Below, one piece after another: positions 1 through 6,227 of a stretch of 10,065 nt of DNA. The DNA comes from Anaerolinea sp. (GTDB taxonomy: Bacteria > Chloroflexota > Anaerolineae > Anaerolineales > Villigracilaceae). The position numbers and the translations under genes were made by a program. Location: the NCBI GenBank assembly GCA_020720965.1, contig DYNS01000079.1:1-10065 (forward strand), read 5' to 3'. Positions within the stretch are counted from its first letter, which is position 1. Every line of letters begins with the position of its first letter. Below the pieces are notes generated by a model. The model was given only the letters and a program-made list of their open reading frames with translations. It was not told the origin of the DNA and ran no database searches.

Positions 1-2
1 CA

Positions 3-1019
3 GATACCCGAATAGTTGAAAAAGAGTATAAATTACAACCCAATTATTACGAATCAGAAGATACTGACAATCTGTATGCCTACTGCATGGAGAGGTCAAC
101 AGTTTTGATTCGGCGACATGGACGATTTGGAATGATTGTTCCAGTAGGTGTCTTAGGTTTAGATAATTCCATCTCAATACGCAAACAACTAACAAAAAAT
201 TACCCATTAAGTTATTGCAGTACTTATTCAGTCCGTCCATCTAAACTGTTTGAGGGAGTTGACCAACGACTGTGTATTTATTTGGGCAAAAAGGACGGCG
301 AGGACTCAACCATTTACACCACCCAGTATGGTCGTTGGAATGTAGACGAGCGTCCAAGTCTATTTTCTAAAATTACTTACCAAGAATCTTTATCACACAA
401 ACGATTGAACAGAATTCCGCAATTAGGAAACAAAAACGCTCTTGGAATTCTTTCGAAACTAGAAAAACAAAACCAGAAGTTGATTAAGAATTTTTATTCA
501 CCATCTTCGGTTGGTTACTTGATGCATTATCACCGAAGCCCAAATTATTGGATTCGGGCAATGGATTTTGAACCTTATTTCAAGAGCCCAACCAAAACTC
601 GTTCCAACCATCATTTTCGTGACTTGTATTTCACAGACAAATATTCAGGTAAAGTTCTGGGAGCAATTCTCAATAGCACCCTATTCTTTTATTGGTTCAT
701 TGCAATTGGGAACGGAAGAAATGTCACAGGTACAGATGTAGAGGAATTTCCTGTTGGCGACATTAAAGATGCGGCAATGGAAGAATTGCCAAAGATTTTT
801 GATCGCCTTATGAAAGAGTACAAAGACAATTCTCAAATTCGTGTTCGGAAAGACACCGAGTTACAAGAATTTCAGCCAGGTCTATCCAAGCCAAGTATAG
901 ACGAAATCGACCGCGCGCTGGCGCGTCACTACGGGCTGAGCGATGAGGAGTTGGATTTCATCATCAATTCTGATGTCAAGTATCGGATGGGCGTGTCCGC
1001 GTTGGGGGAGGAGGAGTAA
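3..1019 (+). CDS. Eco57I/type IIG-like N6-adenine DNA methyltransferase, C-terminal part (5' end outside window)
   Basis: The reading frame is open from the window edge, so the first internal ATG (87) is not the true start. The visible part begins just after where the catalytic NPPY motif of gamma-class adenine methylases would lie. The stretch NLYAYCMERS followed by GRFGMIVPVGVLG matches the end of the methylase fold in Eco57I-type enzymes. The middle (YCSTYSVRPSKLFEGV onward) fits a target-recognition region. The C-terminus, with IDRALARHYGLSDEELDFII and DVKYRMG, is a typical tail of this family. Such proteins methylate adenine in a short DNA site, and many also carry a nuclease domain; the N-terminal part needed to decide is missing. 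The gene ends 3 nt before the GmrSD-like gene and supplies its ribosome binding site. Most of it is AT-rich, but from about 885 the base use becomes GC-rich, hinting at a mosaic gene. Family call is by motif recall. Confidence 0.8.
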   Translation, partial: DTRIVEKEYKLQPNYYESEDTDNLYAYCMERSTVLIRRHGRFGMIVPVGVLGLDNSISIRKQLTKNYPLSYCSTYSVRPSKLFEGVDQRLCIYLGKKDGEDSTIYTTQYGRWNVDERPSLFSKITYQESLSHKRLNRIPQLGNKNALGILSKLEKQNQKLIKNFYSPSSVGYLMHYHRSPNYWIRAMDFEPYFKSPTKTRSNHHFRDLYFTDKYSGKVLGAILNSTLFFYWFIAIGNGRNVTGTDVEEFPVGDIKDAAMEELPKIFDRLMKEYKDNSQIRVRKDTELQEFQPGLSKPSIDEIDRALARHYGLSDEELDFIINSDVKYRMGVSALGEEE

Positions 1020-1022
1020 AAA

Positions 1023-3086
1023 ATGAAAGCAGACAGCCTGAAAATCTCCAAAGTCTTTAGCAGCGGTGGCGATGTTCAATACGTCCTGCCGCACTTCCAA
1101 CGTGAATATGCCTGGGAAAAAGAAAACTGGCAAACCCTGCTCAACGATGTGCTGGAAATCTACAACGTCTATACCCCAGAAAAAGAGCCGGAGCATTTCA
1201 TGGGTGCGCTGGTGGTCATCAATGACGGCACGCGCAATGGGGTCATCCCGGTTTTCAAACTGGTCGATGGTCAGCAACGCCTGACGACCATCTCGCTGAT
1301 GTTGTGCGCCCTGGGGCGAATTGCCGAAACCAATCAGCCACCCCTATACAAGCGTATTCGGCGCTTGCTCACCAATCAGGATGAAGAAGGTCAACTTTTT
1401 TTCAAACTGCTTCCAACCACCAAATATGGCGACCGGGATGCTTATCAGGCATTGCTCAATGGTGATGAACCTCCGGGCGGTCTCGATTCCAAAATCCCCG
1501 AAGCCTTCCGTTTCTTTTACAAAGAACTGGAAGCCCGCGTCAAACATCCAGTGGAACATCTCGACCCGGAACGGCTCTACATGGTATTGGCGAACAGTTT
1601 GCAAGTTGTTTTTATAGACCTGGACCAGGGGGAACGTCCCTACGAAATTTTTGAAAGCCTGAACGCCAAAGGCAAACCCCTCTCTCAGGCGGACCTGGTG
1701 CGTAACTACATCGCCATGAGATTACCTGAAAAACGTCAGGGAGATGTCTTTGAAAAATATTGGTCAAAAATCGAGACGCTTTTGCAAGAAAAACGCAAGG
1801 TTGGTCGCTCTGGCTTGGGCGAACTAACCGCTTTTCTGCGGCACTACCTTGCCCTGCGTAGCGGTCTTTTACCCAACGAGAGGCATGTTTACGAGCGGCT
1901 TCGGGACAGAATCGAGAAGGAGTATGCCCAACCCGCCGAATTTGAGCAAGAAATTGCCACCCTGAAAAATTATGCCGAATATTACGATCGCTTTCTGCGC
2001 CCGGAACATGAACCGGATGAACGCATCCGCACAAAATTGCGCCGCCTAAACACGCTGGAGGTATCCACTGCTTACCCGTTTTTATTGGCGGCTTATGATG
2101 CCTATAGTAATGGCAAACTGAGCAAAGATGAATTCTCGGAAGGGCTATCTATTCTTGAAAACTACATGGTGCGGCGCTATCTGAGCAGTGAGGCAACCAA
2201 CTACCTGAATAAGATGTTCCCCGCTTTGTGGCGAGAACTCAGCCCAACTCGCTTCTCCGAATCGCTACGTAAGGTCATTGTCGCCAAGAGTTATCCGCCC
2301 GACCATCGCATTAGACGGGATGTCCTGACTGAACAGGTGTATGACAAACGCAGCGACACACGCGGCAAAATAACCCTGGTTTTGGAATCTATCAATCGTC
2401 ATCTCTCTTCCCAAGCGAAAAGCGGCGGTTATACCATACTCGATGGCGACTCGACCATCGAACACATCATGCCCCAAACCCTCAGCGCCGAGTGGAAAAA
2501 GCACATCGGCACCCACTGGGAGCAAGTTTATGCCGATTACCTGCACACCCTCGGCAACCTGACCCTTGTCACCCAGGGCTGGAACTCGGAGTTATCGAAT
2601 GCGCGTTTTGAAGATAAAAAAGCCAAACTGTCTGGTCACGCACTGCGCCTGAACAGTGATTATTTTGGCGTAGGGATTGATCGTTGGGACGATGAAGCCA
2701 TCCGGGCCCGGGCCGAATTCCTGCTCGATGCTATCTTAAAACTCTGGCCTGAATTGGGTGCGCCGCCAGTTGTGCAAAAAACGACTGGCACGAAACCCTA
2801 CTCTCTGACCATGATGGGACAAACCTTCGTCGTTACAACCTGGCGTGATGTCGCTTTTTACACTGCCCAAGCCATTTCTGAACTGGTTGATGACTTTGAT
2901 GTCCAGATTGCATCCCACATGCCATCTTATTTTGACCACCAGCAATTTCAGAGTGCCTGCCGACAACTGCCAAACGGATGGTGGATTTACATGAACCTGT
3001 CCGCTGCCAGTGTCAAAAACTTCTGTCGTAACATGCTTTCCCTGGCAGGCATCCCGGAAGATGAATGGCAGGTTGAAGAGGCTTAA
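1023..3086 (+). CDS. GmrSD-type DUF262/DUF1524 nuclease with extra C-terminal domain
   Basis: 687 residues, a single-chain fusion of the two GmrSD domains. The DUF262 (GmrS-like) domain covers about residues 5-230: QREYAW at 26-31, the hallmark DGQQRLTT at 82-89, and FESLNAKGKPLSQADLVRNY at 210-229. DUF262 domains bind and hydrolyse nucleotides to drive cleavage. The DUF1524 (GmrD-like) His-Me finger nuclease covers about 440-570: IEHIMPQ at 479-485, HTLGNLTL at 508-515, N521 and K532, all residues expected of an active enzyme. After a short linker, residues 590-687 form an additional domain (KPYSLTMMGQTF, later NLSAASVKNFCRNML) resembling C-terminal modules on other restriction-related proteins. 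GmrSD proteins act as type IV restriction enzymes on modified phage DNA, and relatives are common beside methylases. The start has a GGAGGAG ribosome site 6-7 nt upstream, inside the end of the methylase gene, so translation is probably coupled. Substrate is unknown. Confidence 0.9.
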   Translation: MKADSLKISKVFSSGGDVQYVLPHFQREYAWEKENWQTLLNDVLEIYNVYTPEKEPEHFMGALVVINDGTRNGVIPVFKLVDGQQRLTTISLMLCALGRIAETNQPPLYKRIRRLLTNQDEEGQLFFKLLPTTKYGDRDAYQALLNGDEPPGGLDSKIPEAFRFFYKELEARVKHPVEHLDPERLYMVLANSLQVVFIDLDQGERPYEIFESLNAKGKPLSQADLVRNYIAMRLPEKRQGDVFEKYWSKIETLLQEKRKVGRSGLGELTAFLRHYLALRSGLLPNERHVYERLRDRIEKEYAQPAEFEQEIATLKNYAEYYDRFLRPEHEPDERIRTKLRRLNTLEVSTAYPFLLAAYDAYSNGKLSKDEFSEGLSILENYMVRRYLSSEATNYLNKMFPALWRELSPTRFSESLRKVIVAKSYPPDHRIRRDVLTEQVYDKRSDTRGKITLVLESINRHLSSQAKSGGYTILDGDSTIEHIMPQTLSAEWKKHIGTHWEQVYADYLHTLGNLTLVTQGWNSELSNARFEDKKAKLSGHALRLNSDYFGVGIDRWDDEAIRARAEFLLDAILKLWPELGAPPVVQKTTGTKPYSLTMMGQTFVVTTWRDVAFYTAQAISELVDDFDVQIASHMPSYFDHQQFQSACRQLPNGWWIYMNLSAASVKNFCRNMLSLAGIPEDEWQVEEA

Positions 3087-3092
3087 TAAGAG

Positions 3093-3626
3093 ATGATGAA
3101 TGTCCTGCCCTTTTTGCCGGGGCAAATCTCCCTGGCATGGCTATCAACAGAAAGCCAAACCCTGGTGGCATGGGGTAATGTGGAAATTTTGCAAAGTTCC
3201 CTGCTGGCAATATTCTCGTCCGTCCAGTGCCCGGCGGGGCGCATCCTGCAAGCGCAAGATGCTGCCCATACCCTGGCACAAAATCGGCAGGCAGTCGTTG
3301 GCGGCTTTCAATCGCCGGTAGAAAAGGAAATGCTCACCGTTCTATTGCGTGGCGGCTGCCCCCTGGTGATTTGCCCTGCACGTGGACTGGAAGGGATGCG
3401 TTTACCCCCTGTGTGGCAAGCGGCGCTCCGAGCTGGTCAGATGCTACTGCTAACCAAATTTCCCGGCTCGGTCCGGCGTGCCACCCAACAAACAGTCCAC
3501 GCCCGCAACCGGCTTGTAACCCAACTGGCGAGCGAGGTACTGGTCATTCACGCTCAGCCCGGTGGCAAAATCGCTGCCCTGGTGCAGGAAATCCGTGCCG
3601 CAGGCAAACCAGTACGCTCATTGTAA
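3093..3626 (+). CDS. Stand-alone DprA/Smf-like Rossmann-fold protein
   Basis: 177 residues, much shorter than true DprA (about 300-400), with no SAM or winged-helix domains. The order of motifs follows the DprA Rossmann core: VVGGFQSPVEKEML (68-81) in the place of the SGGA.GID loop, LLRGGCPLVICPARGLEGMRLP (84-105), a helix, then HARNRLVTQLASEVLVIHA (136-154) matching the RNR.IA.LS..vlVvEA segment, and GGKI..LV..IRAAGKPV at the end. Real DprA loads RecA on incoming single-stranded DNA. Short DprA-like proteins of this kind (with GGF.SP.EKE and CPAR) are annotated as DNA-processing proteins, but their role is unsettled. It starts 6 nt after the GmrSD-like stop; ATG codons at 3093 and 3096 are both possible, with only a weak AAGAG site. 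Its place as third gene of the defence operon suggests a nucleic-acid or nucleotide sensing role, which is inference. Confidence 0.75.
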   Translation: MMNVLPFLPGQISLAWLSTESQTLVAWGNVEILQSSLLAIFSSVQCPAGRILQAQDAAHTLAQNRQAVVGGFQSPVEKEMLTVLLRGGCPLVICPARGLEGMRLPPVWQAALRAGQMLLLTKFPGSVRRATQQTVHARNRLVTQLASEVLVIHAQPGGKIAALVQEIRAAGKPVRSL

Positions 3627-3655
3627 AACGTCAGCGCAAAAAAACGGCAACCTGC

Positions 3656-3697
3656 AAAATCATCCCTGCCTCCATTGGCAAAGGCAGGGATGATTTT
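3656..3697. terminator. Strong bidirectional intrinsic terminator
   Basis: A perfect 16-bp stem: AAAATCATCCCTGCCT at 3656-3671 pairs with 3682-3697 around a 10-nt loop. A-rich and T-rich ends flank the GC-rich core on both strands. It lies 29 nt after the stop of the DprA-like gene and would end the plus-strand defence operon; it can also back up the minus-strand terminator next to it. Confidence 0.85.
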
Positions 3698-3710
3698 GTT
3701 ACGTCTCATC

Positions 3711-3745
3711 AAAAAAGCGCCCGTCCTATTATGGACAGGCGCTTT
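3711..3745 (-). terminator. Intrinsic terminator of the small HTH gene
   Basis: On the minus strand, AAAGCGCC-t-GTCC pairs with GGAC-g-GGCGCTTT (arms 3745-3733 and 3726-3714) around a 6-nt loop, with one internal mismatch, followed directly by a run of T (3716-3711). The hairpin begins inside the TAA stop codon of the HTH gene (3746-3744), so it is placed to end that transcript. Confidence 0.85.
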
Positions 3746-4040
3746 AGCGAAAACTCCTTCTTGGGTCATTTTTGCTCATACCGGCTGTTCTCTCTCTATA
3801 CTCCAGCACTGCCCTTTTGGGGATGAGCAAAGAGCGCCCAACTCGAATACTTTCCAACTTGTTCTTATAAACCATCTGCCGAACCGATGCCACAGTGAAG
3901 CCTAATACTTCGGCTGCCTCTTGCGTGGTCATAAATTCAGATAAATCGGGCATAATCTTCCATATAGAGTTGATACTTTCGCTAGCGAAAACACGCCAGT
4001 TTGTGCGCCGAATAGAGTAACAAAAAAGGGTGCTTAGCAT
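3744..4040 (-). CDS. Small excisionase/MerR-type helix-turn-helix protein
   Basis: The core LSEFMTTQEAAEVLGFTVAS followed by VRQMVYKNKLESIRVGRSLLIPKRAVLEY is a clear single HTH domain of the helix_turn_helix_17/excisionase class, in which a helix pair reads DNA and a short beta wing (SIRVGRSLLIPK) contacts the backbone. The start is uncertain. ATG at 4040 (98 residues) has an excellent AAAGGAG site 6 nt upstream, but adds 29 residues unlike the family and leaves no room for a promoter outside the tRNA. ATG at 3953 (69 residues) has a GGAAGA site 3 nt upstream and gives the length usual for these proteins; it would also place the palindrome at 3977-3990 in the leader. The gene converges on the defence operon and lies just after tRNA-Glu. 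Likely roles are repressor of nearby genes, antitoxin-like regulator, or remnant excisionase of an integrated element; no integrase or recombinase is visible. Confidence 0.72.
   Translation of the reverse strand: MLSTLFCYSIRRTNWRVFASESINSIWKIMPDLSEFMTTQEAAEVLGFTVASVRQMVYKNKLESIRVGRSLLIPKRAVLEYRERTAGMSKNDPRRSFR
3977..3990. promoter_or_regulatory. Perfect 14-bp palindrome, candidate operator
   Basis: TTTCGCTAGCGAAA is its own reverse complement. It lies 23 nt upstream of the shorter HTH start (3953), so it could be the autoregulatory operator of that protein. If the long start is used, it falls inside the coding sequence instead. The site is seen directly; its function is inference. Confidence 0.4.
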
Positions 4041-4079
4041 GTCTTTCTCCTTTCGAGAAATACAGCCTCACACCCTTTT
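4022..4079 (-). terminator. Terminator-like structure after tRNA-Glu, overlapping a start region
   Basis: On the minus strand, starting 7 nt after the tRNA 3' end, AAAAGGGTG (4079-4071) can pair with CACCCTTTT (4032-4024), followed by more T to 4022. Inside sits a second hairpin, TTTCTC (4060-4055) with GAGAAA (4049-4044) and a 5-nt loop. It resembles an intrinsic terminator for the tRNA transcript, though the outer stem holds only 4 GC pairs and the enclosed loop is long. The inner hairpin contains the AAAGGAG ribosome site and the outer stem encloses the ATG at 4040, so it might instead act on translation or attenuation of the HTH gene. Confidence 0.5.
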
Positions 4080-4086
4080 AGGTAGG

Positions 4087-4159
4087 TGCCCCCACGGGGA
4101 TTCGAACCCCGGTTTTAGCCTTGAAAGGGCTGCGTCCTGGTCCCCTAGACGATGGGGGC
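4087..4159 (-). tRNA. tRNA-Glu (anticodon TTC)
   Basis: 73 nt without encoded CCA. The acceptor stem GCCCCCA/TGGGGGC is perfect with discriminator A. The 7-nt anticodon loop CTTTCAA carries TTC at 4125-4123. The T arm (CCGGGGTTCGAATCCCCG) and the D-arm segment GTCTAGGGG..AGGAC closely follow known bacterial tRNA-Glu. The outermost anticodon-stem pair is C-A. It is transcribed in the same direction as the right-hand operons and marks the border between them and the defence-type genes on the left. Confidence 0.95.
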
Positions 4160-4185
4160 GGCCTCTAACTAACTGAGCGGGCTGG

Positions 4186-4214
4186 ATTTTATCACCCATA
4201 TTTTCATTGGTCAA
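4186..4214 (-). promoter_or_regulatory. Promoter of tRNA-Glu
   Basis: Minus strand: -35 TTGACC (4214-4209), 17-nt spacer, -10 TAAAAT (4191-4186). Transcription would begin about 20 nt before the mature tRNA 5' end at 4159. It lies just after the stop of the kinase gene (4228). Confidence 0.7.
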
Positions 4215-4227
4215 GCGTTTTTGGCGG

Positions 4228-4899
4228 TCAATTTTGGGCGGCGAGCGCCACTTCTTCGGCTTCAAAGACCACTTCGTCTTTGCCGGTGAGATTTTCTTGC
4301 ACTTTTTGGGCAACCAGGCTCAGGTGTCCGGGGTGGGCAACGTAGTTCAAATTGTCGGTGGGGATGGTGAGGACGGGGCAGAGGGTGAAGCCGGAAATCC
4401 AGGATTCGTAGAGGTGGTTGAGGCTTTGCAAATATTCCGCCGAGATGCTGCGCTCGTATTCTCGCCCGCGTTGGGCAATCCGTTGCAGCAGGGTGGGGGT
4501 GGATGCCCGCAGGTAGATGACCAGGTCGGGCGGGGGCAGGATTTCCACCAGGGTTTGGTATAACTCGCGGTAGGTGGCGTAGTCTCGCGGAGTGATGTAG
4601 CCTTGCAGGTGCAGGTTTCGGGCAAAAATTTCGGCATCTTCGTACACGCTGCGGTCCTGAAACACGGAGCGGGGGTGAGCGGAGATGGCGTGGTGAATTT
4701 TGAGCCGGTGTGTGAGGAAGAAAAGCTGGGAATGAAAGCCCCAGGCTTGCATGTTGGCGTAAAAATCTGCCAGGTAGGGGTTTTCGGCAACCGGTTCGTA
4801 GAAGGGTTGCCAGTCTGCGCCCAGTTTTTGGCACAAGAGTCGCACCAGGGTGGATTTTCCCACCCCGATGTTGCCCGCGACTGCTACAAACTTCTTCAT
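4228..4899 (-). CDS. Deoxynucleoside kinase
   Basis: 223 residues, cytosolic salvage enzyme that phosphorylates deoxynucleosides to their 5'-monophosphates with a nucleoside triphosphate. The start MKKFVAVAGNIGVGKST places the P-loop GNIGVGKS at 9-16. EPVAENPYL and the FF.THRLK stretch fit the substrate pocket, DRSVYEDAEIFA is the DRS-type catalytic motif, and RGREYERSIS is the arginine-rich lid. These are the marks of the dCK/dGK-like family; the exact base preference (dA, dG, dC) cannot be read from sequence. The frame stays open 58 codons upstream, but that overlaps dsbA coding sequence, and the family N-terminus fixes ATG at 4899. This ATG overlaps the TGA of the DsbA-like gene (ATGA), so translation is probably coupled. 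It is the last gene of the msrPQ-dsbA operon; no hairpin terminator is evident between it and the tRNA promoter. Confidence 0.9.
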   Translation of the reverse strand: MKKFVAVAGNIGVGKSTLVRLLCQKLGADWQPFYEPVAENPYLADFYANMQAWGFHSQLFFLTHRLKIHHAISAHPRSVFQDRSVYEDAEIFARNLHLQGYITPRDYATYRELYQTLVEILPPPDLVIYLRASTPTLLQRIAQRGREYERSISAEYLQSLNHLYESWISGFTLCPVLTIPTDNLNYVAHPGHLSLVAQKVQENLTGKDEVVFEAEEVALAAQN

Positions 4900-5558
4900 G
4901 GGCGTGCCCCGTTTAGTTCCTGCTCGATGAGTTGTTGGAAGACGCTGTAGGGCTGCGCCCCCACCACTGCCAAACCGTTGAGGAAGAACTTGGGCGTGGA
5001 ACTGACCCCTAACTGTACCGCAAACTGAAAGTCTTCTTCCACTTCGGCGGCGTAGTGCCGCTCCTGAACGCATTGCTGAAACGAGGGTAAATCTGCCCCT
5101 ATTGCCTGGGCGTATTGCTCGTATGCCGGGTTGCCCATGCCATAAGCGCCCTCAAAGAGGGCGTTGTGGAATTGCCAGTAGTAGCCCTGTTCTCCGGCGC
5201 AGTGGGCGGCTTCGGCAGCGCTGACGGCGTTGGCGTGCAGGGATTTGAGGGGGAAGTCTTTGTACACAAAGCGGATTTTGCCTTCGTAGTCCCGCAGCAG
5301 TTGGCTAAGGACTTCGTTGTACCAGCGGGCGCAGTAGGGACATTCGTAGTCGCTGAATTCGATGATGGTGATGGGGGCATCTTCCGCGCCGAGGGATGGG
5401 TCGCCTTCGGTGGGGATTTCGTAGCGTTGGGCTTGGGGGTTCACCTGCACCTGCGGGGTGGGGGTGGCGGCGGGCGGCTGCCCCCAAAGTACCCAGCCTG
5501 CGCCAAGCCCCAGGGCGAACATTGCCATGAGCAGGAAGGCGAATTTGCCAGATTTCAT
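4896..5558 (-). CDS. Membrane-anchored DsbA-like thiol-disulfide oxidoreductase
   Basis: 220 residues. An N-terminal hydrophobic helix (about 6-25) with a short basic start is a signal anchor, followed by a Pro/Thr/Gln linker (28-45) and a thioredoxin/DsbA domain with DAPITIIEFSDYECPYCARWY. The active site CPYC is at 73-76 and the cis-proline loop is SSTPKFF (P189). The fold with a helical insert fits the BdbD/DsbA_Thioredoxin_4 family, which oxidises or isomerises disulfides in exported proteins on the outer face of the membrane. C120 and C163 form a possible second pair. Start chosen because an AGAGG site lies 7 nt upstream. It follows msrQ by 42 nt, a gap that contains a TATAAT, and overlaps the kinase by 4 nt. 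Neighbourhood with MsrPQ points to care of oxidised exported proteins. Confidence 0.9.
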   Translation of the reverse strand: MKSGKFAFLLMAMFALGLGAGWVLWGQPPAATPTPQVQVNPQAQRYEIPTEGDPSLGAEDAPITIIEFSDYECPYCARWYNEVLSQLLRDYEGKIRFVYKDFPLKSLHANAVSAAEAAHCAGEQGYYWQFHNALFEGAYGMGNPAYEQYAQAIGADLPSFQQCVQERHYAAEVEEDFQFAVQLGVSSTPKFFLNGLAVVGAQPYSVFQQLIEQELNGARP

Positions 5559-5587
5559 TTTTTGCCTCTTGGGGTAAATTTTGGGGC

Positions 5588-5593
5588 ATTATA
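5588..5593 (-). promoter_or_regulatory. Possible internal -10 element upstream of dsbA-like gene
   Basis: TATAAT on the minus strand, 30 nt before the dsbA-like start in the msrQ-dsbA gap. No matching -35 is visible at 16-18 nt, so a separate promoter is only a possibility. Confidence 0.25.
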
Positions 5594-5600
5594 ACCCGCT

Positions 5601-6227
5601 TCATTGGGCGCGGCTACGCAGGGTGGCGATGCTTCGTTTGACGGCGGGCAGGCGCAGGGTAAGCAGGAGGGCGATGAGGGCGGCGTAGATGAGCGGTTGC
5701 AGGATGTTCCCCTGAAGGTTGAAGAAGTCTCCTTTTTGAGAAAGGAAGAAGTGAACGGCGACCAGGGGGGAGATGAGGTACACGAGGCGGTGCAGGCGCT
5801 TCCAGTTTTTTCCCAGGCGTTTCATCCAGTGGGGGAAGGAGGTGATGGCAAGGGGGGTGAGTAGCAAAAAGGCGGCGGCACCGAGCAGGGTGTAAGATTT
5901 TGTGCCGACATCCCGCCAGATGCTGAGGAGGTTGAGGTTGTAATCCAGCCAGAGGAAGGTGAGGACGTGCAGGCTGGCATAGAGGAAGCCGTAGTTGCCG
6001 AGGGCTTTGCGGCGCAGAGGGAGTTCTTTCCAGCCGGTGAGGGTGGCGAGGGGGGTGCAGGCGAGGGAGAGCAGCAGGAAGTTGAGGGCGAGCAGCCCGG
6101 TGCGCTGTTCGATGGCTTGGACGGGGTTGGCGGTGAGGTTGTCGGTGAGGAAGTTGTAGACCAGCAGGGCAAGGGGCAGCCAGCCTGCCAGATGTACGAG
6201 GATTTGAAGGGGGGTGGGCTTTTTCAT
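5601..6227 (-). CDS. msrQ: MsrQ, heme-binding membrane subunit of methionine sulfoxide reductase
   Basis: 208 residues, about six hydrophobic segments, of the ferric-reductase-like YedZ/MsrQ family. MsrQ takes electrons from the quinone pool or a flavin partner through b-type heme and passes them to MsrP outside the membrane. Candidate heme-ligand histidines are H87 (ASLHVLTF), H146 (RLHRLVYL) and H159 (VAVHFFLS), in the expected helices; the GLLAL..LLLSLACTPL and LRRKALGNYGFLYASLH blocks are typical. The ATG at 6227 overlaps the TAA of msrP by one base (TAATG), with no clear own ribosome site, so translation is by re-initiation. The pairing of msrP and msrQ in this order is the standard arrangement. 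Confidence 0.93.
   Translation of the reverse strand: MKKPTPLQILVHLAGWLPLALLVYNFLTDNLTANPVQAIEQRTGLLALNFLLLSLACTPLATLTGWKELPLRRKALGNYGFLYASLHVLTFLWLDYNLNLLSIWRDVGTKSYTLLGAAAFLLLTPLAITSFPHWMKRLGKNWKRLHRLVYLISPLVAVHFFLSQKGDFFNLQGNILQPLIYAALIALLLTLRLPAVKRSIATLRSRAQ

Noticed and set aside
3227..3826. Open frame of 199 codons over the DprA-like gene and its terminators
   Set aside because: It runs through two terminator hairpins, has no recognisable motif and overlaps a gene with a conserved fold.
3600..4086. Attachment-site copy of the tRNA-Glu 3' end in the left part
   Set aside because: No second copy of the T-arm/acceptor sequence was found by eye in the window.
4228..5073. Longer form of the kinase gene starting at 5073
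   Set aside because: The extra 58 residues lie in a different frame of the dsbA-like gene and are arginine-rich; the family N-terminus and the ATGA overlap fix the start at 4899.
5115..5594. Long open frames on the plus strand opposite dsbA, msrPQ, peroxiredoxin and perR (for example 5115-5594, 6572-7141, 9018-9614)
   Set aside because: Their products are Gly/Val/Ala-rich mirror translations of GC-rich genes, with no domains; the minus-strand genes have clear family motifs.
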